Assembly: GCA_965248855.1 (NCBI GenBank)
Contig: CBDFKQ010000010.1
Coordinates: forward strand, 274,432 to 338,431
Origin: CBDFKQ01 sp965248855
Lineage (GTDB): Bacteria > Bacteroidota > Bacteroidia > Cytophagales > 172606-1
Reading direction: 5' to 3'
DNA: 64,000 nt
Shown: one piece after another, positions 60,551 through 64,000 of the stretch
How positions within the stretch are numbered: the stretch's first letter is position 1
How the letters are laid out: the number at the start of each line of letters is the position of its first letter
The notes under the pieces: generated by a model
Told to the model about the DNA's origin: nothing
The model's database searches: none
What the model saw: only the letters and a program-made list of their open reading frames with translations
Translations under genes and position numbers: made by a program

Positions 60551-63220
60551 CTACTTTTCCGGCGTTCCGGTGGTGTTCCGGGGTGTTCCGGTTGTTAATT
60601 CCTTCAGTTGATTTGATAAATGGTTTTTTATTTTTTCACGGATGATTTGGTAATTATCCCAATAGTTTATTTTGTATTTAAAGCCCCGATTAGCAAAACC
60701 GCCTGATTGATGCAAATATTCCAGTTCTAAAAGATCATGCACGTACCTGAATAACCGGGTTTTGCTGATATTTAAGTTTTGCCTTATTTCTATTAAACTA
60801 AACTCTGCTTTTGCGTTGCTTCCATTATAATTTTTTTTTAAATAGCTTTTTAAATTCTCATAAAACTGCCTTAAGCTCCCGTCAAGTTCATCTACCTTTA
60901 GTACTATGCTTTCAAACATGATTTCGATCGCTGTTTCCAGGTCTTCCGTTTCTGTTATTAATCTGCCTTTATGGTCCTTCTTCCTTTGGTACTGGTTAAG
61001 TACGGTGATCATTTTTACAAAGCCCTGGAAGAGATCGTTTAACCTTCTTATTTTTTGCGCTTCTTCAGGCAACCGGATTTTACCGGCATAGGGGTTTACT
61101 GCCTGACAGGCAGTGAGTTCTCCGATAAATTTTTGAATGAAGCTTTTTACTTCGATTTCTTTTTGGGCTTCTATTTCTCCGGCTGCTTTATTGTTTTGAT
61201 ATTCTATGATCTTTTTTGTTTGTTCGGGGCTTTCGTCGATGGCGATTAAAAATACACGGCTCATATTATCTTCATATATTTCTCCCCTTGTGGTGCAGGA
61301 AAGGCTTGCTATCGGGCCTTTTACTGTTTTTTGACCTGCTACGATTTGCCCGTTTTCCAGTTTAATGCTCGTTGCGCTGTTAAGCTCGCCGTTGCTTTGT
61401 AATTCCCTGAATGCGAATTCGGCTTCTTCGCTTAAGCCGTCTATATCTTCCAGGCAAAACAATCTGTTTACAAAATATTTTTCAGGGTAATTATATAAAA
61501 CTTTATCGCTTACTCTTGTGAGCCGGGTCACTTTTTCTTTGGGGATGCAATCACTTATTTGTTTTAATAACCTTGTTTTTCCGCTGCCGCTGCTGCCCTG
61601 TATTAATGCATGAAGTGTTTCCGGCATTTTATAACTGGCGGCTATTATTAAAAGAAAGATTCTGTTTTTTTCTTCGCCTACTATGCCTGTTTTGCCTAAA
61701 AGGTCATTTAAATTTTTAATCAGGTTTGGCTTTTTTGCAAAGGTTTCTATTTGCTCTTTTTCTTTTGTGCTGAGTGGGCTAAAAGGGTTTTCTTCTTCCT
61801 GCGTTTTATTTTCTTTTAATAATTCATTTTCTCTGTAATCGTCAAGCAGGTTTGTTAATCGGTAAACATCTGATTCTAAGAGGTCTTTTCTGATATTTAT
61901 CTTTTCGCTTACTTCCCTACAGATTTTTTCTATTTGTTTATCTTCGTAGAGATCGAGTTTATTTCGTGTTTTGTATTTATTTTCTTTGTCCTCAATAACT
62001 AAAGTTACTTTCATGCTGTCAAGCATTTTTGAGATACCCCCTTGAATATAATAGTTTGCAGTTTCGGTTTTGAAAGTGAGTTTGTAAGGGTTTTTGGTGT
62101 CTAAATTGTTTTCGTTTTTTATTTCGTTTTGATTTTCTTTTTTCTTTTCTCTTTCCTCTTTTTTCTCTTCAAGAAAAATTCTTTTATCTAAAAGATGAAT
62201 AAATATTTCGGGCTCGTGGGCTACAAGTGTTTCGTTTACATCTTTGCAAGGAAGTTCTAAACTGCTGATTCTTAGGCTTGGATATTCTTTTTTTAATTCT
62301 GATGCGTATTTTTCTGTGGCTGCCCAGCCTGATTCATCATTATCAAAGGCAAAAATGATTTCTTTTAATTGTTTTAATTCTTTAATGGCTGTTTTGTGTT
62401 CTTCTGCGAGTCCGTTGGTGCCGTAAGCTGCAAGCAGGGCATATTCTTTTGTAATATCTGGATTTTGCAAAAGGCTTGCGCAATCGATAATGCTTTCGGT
62501 GATGATTAATTTTTCTGTTTCTGCTTCCGGGTATTTGGGATATAATCCGCTGCGGTCTTTTAAATAATAATGCTTCGCATTTTCTTCATTTATCGTGCTT
62601 CTAAAATATAAACCTGTTATTTGGTTTGATTTATTTTTTAATGGAAAAACAATTGAATACTTGGCGAAGGGTTTATATGCTTGTCCGCCTGTTCTGGTAT
62701 TATTCCCAAAAGGATGCAGCAAACCTATTTCCTGACAGCTTTTTATTAGTGCTTCTTCTTTCCGCTCTCCGTGGTGGAACTGACCTGTGTTATAACCGAT
62801 TTCCAGTTTATTATAATCCAGGCCTCTCTTTTCTATATAATCCCTTGCTGGTTTTGAGTTATGAACCGCATTTTTAAAATAACTGAACATCTTTGTGAGT
62901 ATTGCCGAACGAACCATTTCTTTTGTCTCTTGTCTTTCTTCTTTTTTCCCGCCTACCATTTCTTTTGCCTTATTTATTGATTCTGCTTTGCTGATGTTTT
63001 CCTTATGCATAATAAAATCGATCACGTCAAGGCTTTTGCCGTGGGCTTTGCAATTGGAGCTGAAGCAGTAACAGGTCTGTGTTTTATAATACACCTGCAG
63101 GCTTGGCGTTTTGTCTTCATGGAATGGGCAATGCAAACGGTGGTTTTTATCGGGTTTTAAACCGTAATATTTTAATACTTCAGGGAGTTTTAAAAGGGAT
63201 TTTATTTCGGGGATTTCCAT
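60551..63220 (-). CDS. CHC2/Toprim primase with AAA-type ATPase (mobile-element replication protein)
   Basis: This 889-residue protein has a CHC2 zinc finger at residues 29-62 (HCPFHEDKTPS, CYCFSSNCKAHG), a primase-type N-terminal region and a Toprim domain near 235-330 (IITESIIDCASLL, FAFDNDESGW). A linker of charged coils follows. The ATPase domain at about 520-700 has Walker A GSSGSGKTRLLKQIS near 540, a Walker B-like LFCLEDIDGLSEE and TRGEIYEDNMSRVFLIAIDE. The C-terminus has a winged-helix-like segment (AEFSLIEIRQNLNISKTRLF). The last residues (TTGTPRNTTGTPEK) are encoded by short GTTCCGG repeats. It is probably the replication/primase protein of an integrated element. Confidence 0.88.
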   Translation of the reverse strand: MEIPEIKSLLKLPEVLKYYGLKPDKNHRLHCPFHEDKTPSLQVYYKTQTCYCFSSNCKAHGKSLDVIDFIMHKENISKAESINKAKEMVGGKKEERQETKEMVRSAILTKMFSYFKNAVHNSKPARDYIEKRGLDYNKLEIGYNTGQFHHGERKEEALIKSCQEIGLLHPFGNNTRTGGQAYKPFAKYSIVFPLKNKSNQITGLYFRSTINEENAKHYYLKDRSGLYPKYPEAETEKLIITESIIDCASLLQNPDITKEYALLAAYGTNGLAEEHKTAIKELKQLKEIIFAFDNDESGWAATEKYASELKKEYPSLRISSLELPCKDVNETLVAHEPEIFIHLLDKRIFLEEKKEEREKKKENQNEIKNENNLDTKNPYKLTFKTETANYYIQGGISKMLDSMKVTLVIEDKENKYKTRNKLDLYEDKQIEKICREVSEKINIRKDLLESDVYRLTNLLDDYRENELLKENKTQEEENPFSPLSTKEKEQIETFAKKPNLIKNLNDLLGKTGIVGEEKNRIFLLIIAASYKMPETLHALIQGSSGSGKTRLLKQISDCIPKEKVTRLTRVSDKVLYNYPEKYFVNRLFCLEDIDGLSEEAEFAFRELQSNGELNSATSIKLENGQIVAGQKTVKGPIASLSCTTRGEIYEDNMSRVFLIAIDESPEQTKKIIEYQNNKAAGEIEAQKEIEVKSFIQKFIGELTACQAVNPYAGKIRLPEEAQKIRRLNDLFQGFVKMITVLNQYQRKKDHKGRLITETEDLETAIEIMFESIVLKVDELDGSLRQFYENLKSYLKKNYNGSNAKAEFSLIEIRQNLNISKTRLFRYVHDLLELEYLHQSGGFANRGFKYKINYWDNYQIIREKIKNHLSNQLKELTTGTPRNTTGTPEK
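60564..60591 (-). repeat. GTTCCGG repeats at the primase 3' end
   Basis: GTTCCGG occurs at 60564, 60575 and 60585 (spacing 11 and 10), with a related CGGCGTTCC near 60508 in the following gap. They encode the Thr/Pro-rich C-terminal tail, but such spaced repeats could also act as iterons. Confidence 0.5.
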
Positions 63221-63255
63221 AAGAAAAATTATTTGCTTTACGAGTCATAATGCAA

Positions 63256-63330
63256 ACATAATTAATATGTATTTTAAAACATAATTAGCGCCAAACATTT
63301 TTTATATAATTGCATCAAAAGCCATAATTA
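63256..63330. promoter_or_regulatory. Repeated CATAATTA boxes in the divergent control region
   Basis: CATAATTA occurs at 63257-63264, 63280-63287 and 63323-63330 between the primase and XRE genes, with a partial copy at 63245. The third lies inside the XRE promoter spacer. They are candidate operators for the XRE regulator. Confidence 0.45.
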
Positions 63331-63340
63331 ACTATTTTTG
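63310..63340 (+). promoter_or_regulatory. Bacteroidota-type promoter of the XRE gene
   Basis: TTG at 63310-63312 and TATTTTTG at 63333-63340 are spaced by 20 bp, a good match to the TTG/TAnnTTTG pattern. The start codon is 21 bp downstream of the box. Confidence 0.6.
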
Positions 63341-63361
63341 TAGTAGCAAAAATCATAACAA

Positions 63362-63724
63362 ATGGATATTGGCAATAAAATAAAGCTCTTTAGAAACAAT
63401 AAAGGGTTTTCACAAAAAGAAGTAGCTTTGTCTATCGGTATCGATCAGGCTCAATACAGCCGAATTGAAGGCGGAAAGGTAGAACCAACCCTGTCTTCTT
63501 TAGAAAAAATTGCCGAAGCTCTTGGTATTGAAGTAGCCGATCTTTTTAGTAAAGATCAACCCACTAATATCAATTCGTATGATAAAGATGTAGTGGAACG
63601 CTTACAGCTTTTAGACCAGTTAGAAGAGACAGAAAAAAAATCTATCTTTCATATTATGGATATGGCCATAAGCAAAAAACGTTTGAAAGACAGCCTTTCA
63701 AACGCCTTGCTTGGTAGTTTCTAA
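63362..63724 (+). CDS. XRE-family HTH transcriptional regulator
   Basis: This 120-residue regulator has an N-terminal XRE helix-turn-helix (about 7-62: IKLFRNNKGFSQKEVALSIG, QAQYSRIEGGKVEPTLSSLE, KIAEALGIEVADLF). A short C-terminal helical region (LDQLEETEKKSIFHIMDMAI) may mediate dimerisation. It is divergent from the primase/recombinase genes and adjacent to an antitoxin-like gene. It probably controls the element. Confidence 0.93.
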   Translation: MDIGNKIKLFRNNKGFSQKEVALSIGIDQAQYSRIEGGKVEPTLSSLEKIAEALGIEVADLFSKDQPTNINSYDKDVVERLQLLDQLEETEKKSIFHIMDMAISKKRLKDSLSNALLGSF

Positions 63725-63793
63725 TCTTTATCACCTGTCGCAGGTCAGGATTATAAAACAAAAAGGACTTATAGTAAATAATATTCTTACCCT

Positions 63794-64000
63794 ATGGAAA
63801 CCGTGCTTCTGCAAATAAATAATGACAAGGCTTACAGGCTTTTAGAAGACTTGGAAGACCTCAATATAATTAAGGTGTTAGAAAAAAACACGCAACACCC
63901 ACAAAAACTTTCTGAAAAATATGCCGGAAAATTGCCGGCTGATATTGCCGATGAACTGCAAAACTATGTAACACAAAGCCGTAACGAATGGAACAACAGC
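63794..64000 (+). CDS. Antitoxin-like small protein (3' end outside window)
   Basis: The first 69 codons read METVLLQINNDKAYRLLEDL, EDLNIIKVLEKNTQ, KLSEKYAGKLPADIADELQN. This resembles the Bacteroidota antitoxin-like proteins that pair with PIN-domain toxins, but the diagnostic C-terminal part and any toxin gene lie beyond the edge. It starts 69 bp after the XRE gene on the same strand. Confidence 0.6.
   Translation, partial: METVLLQINNDKAYRLLEDLEDLNIIKVLEKNTQHPQKLSEKYAGKLPADIADELQNYVTQSRNEWNNS

Overview
The window is a piece of chromosome from a low-GC member of the Bacteroidota, most likely Chitinophagaceae/Sphingobacteriia. The evidence is an ECF sigma/FecR/SusC/SusD uptake locus, DUF4290 and LipA/GmhB neighbours of Bacteroidota type, TAnnTTTG-type promoters, and YtxJ and RNase G of Bacteroidota type. 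I identify the organism only to about this level.

Layout: 1-13.6 kb is a glycan/ligand utilisation region. It holds a secreted beta-helix (pectate-lyase-3-like) protein with a PA14 domain, cut by the left edge, then a GH31 glycosidase, an ECF sigma factor, a FecR-type anti-sigma factor, a SusC-type TonB receptor with an STN signalling domain, and a SusD-like lipoprotein. 13.7-31 kb is mostly housekeeping: an orphan HAMP-GAF sensor, truA, a ligase-associated exonuclease, hldD, a B12/siderophore-type binding lipoprotein, a UvrD/PcrA helicase, DUF4290, MarC, ridA-gltX, gmhB, lipA, an outer-membrane protein and ytxJ. 29.9-34.4 kb is a run of three exported proteins: a TPR-CHAT protease-like protein, a small lipoprotein, and a protein built of about eight 25-residue repeats. 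34.6-53.2 kb holds NIPSNAP, HU, TPR, an mS38-like mini-protein, RNase G, a ribokinase/ADP-ribosylglycohydrolase/sugar transporter operon, rseP, uvrB, a cold-shock protein, two ferritin-like proteins, PPK2 and MsrA.

The right end (53-64 kb) is accessory. It contains a TPR-like protein, a complete IS3-family element with a programmed -1 frameshift, an orphan Rhs C-terminal tip with a putative immunity gene, a GC-rich cluster of long stem-loops, two overlapping tyrosine recombinases (one with altered catalytic residues), a CHC2/Toprim primase-ATPase, an XRE regulator and an antitoxin-like gene cut by the right edge. I read 58-64 kb as the core of an integrated mobile element.

Two dispersed intergenic repeat families cross the gene boundaries and were the least expected observations. 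One is an AT-rich palindromic element of about 35 bp with nine copies, all outside genes. The other is a structured repeat of about 87 bp with three copies, each able to form a hairpin followed in the best copies by a GC-rich stem. No tRNA, rRNA or CRISPR array was recognised.
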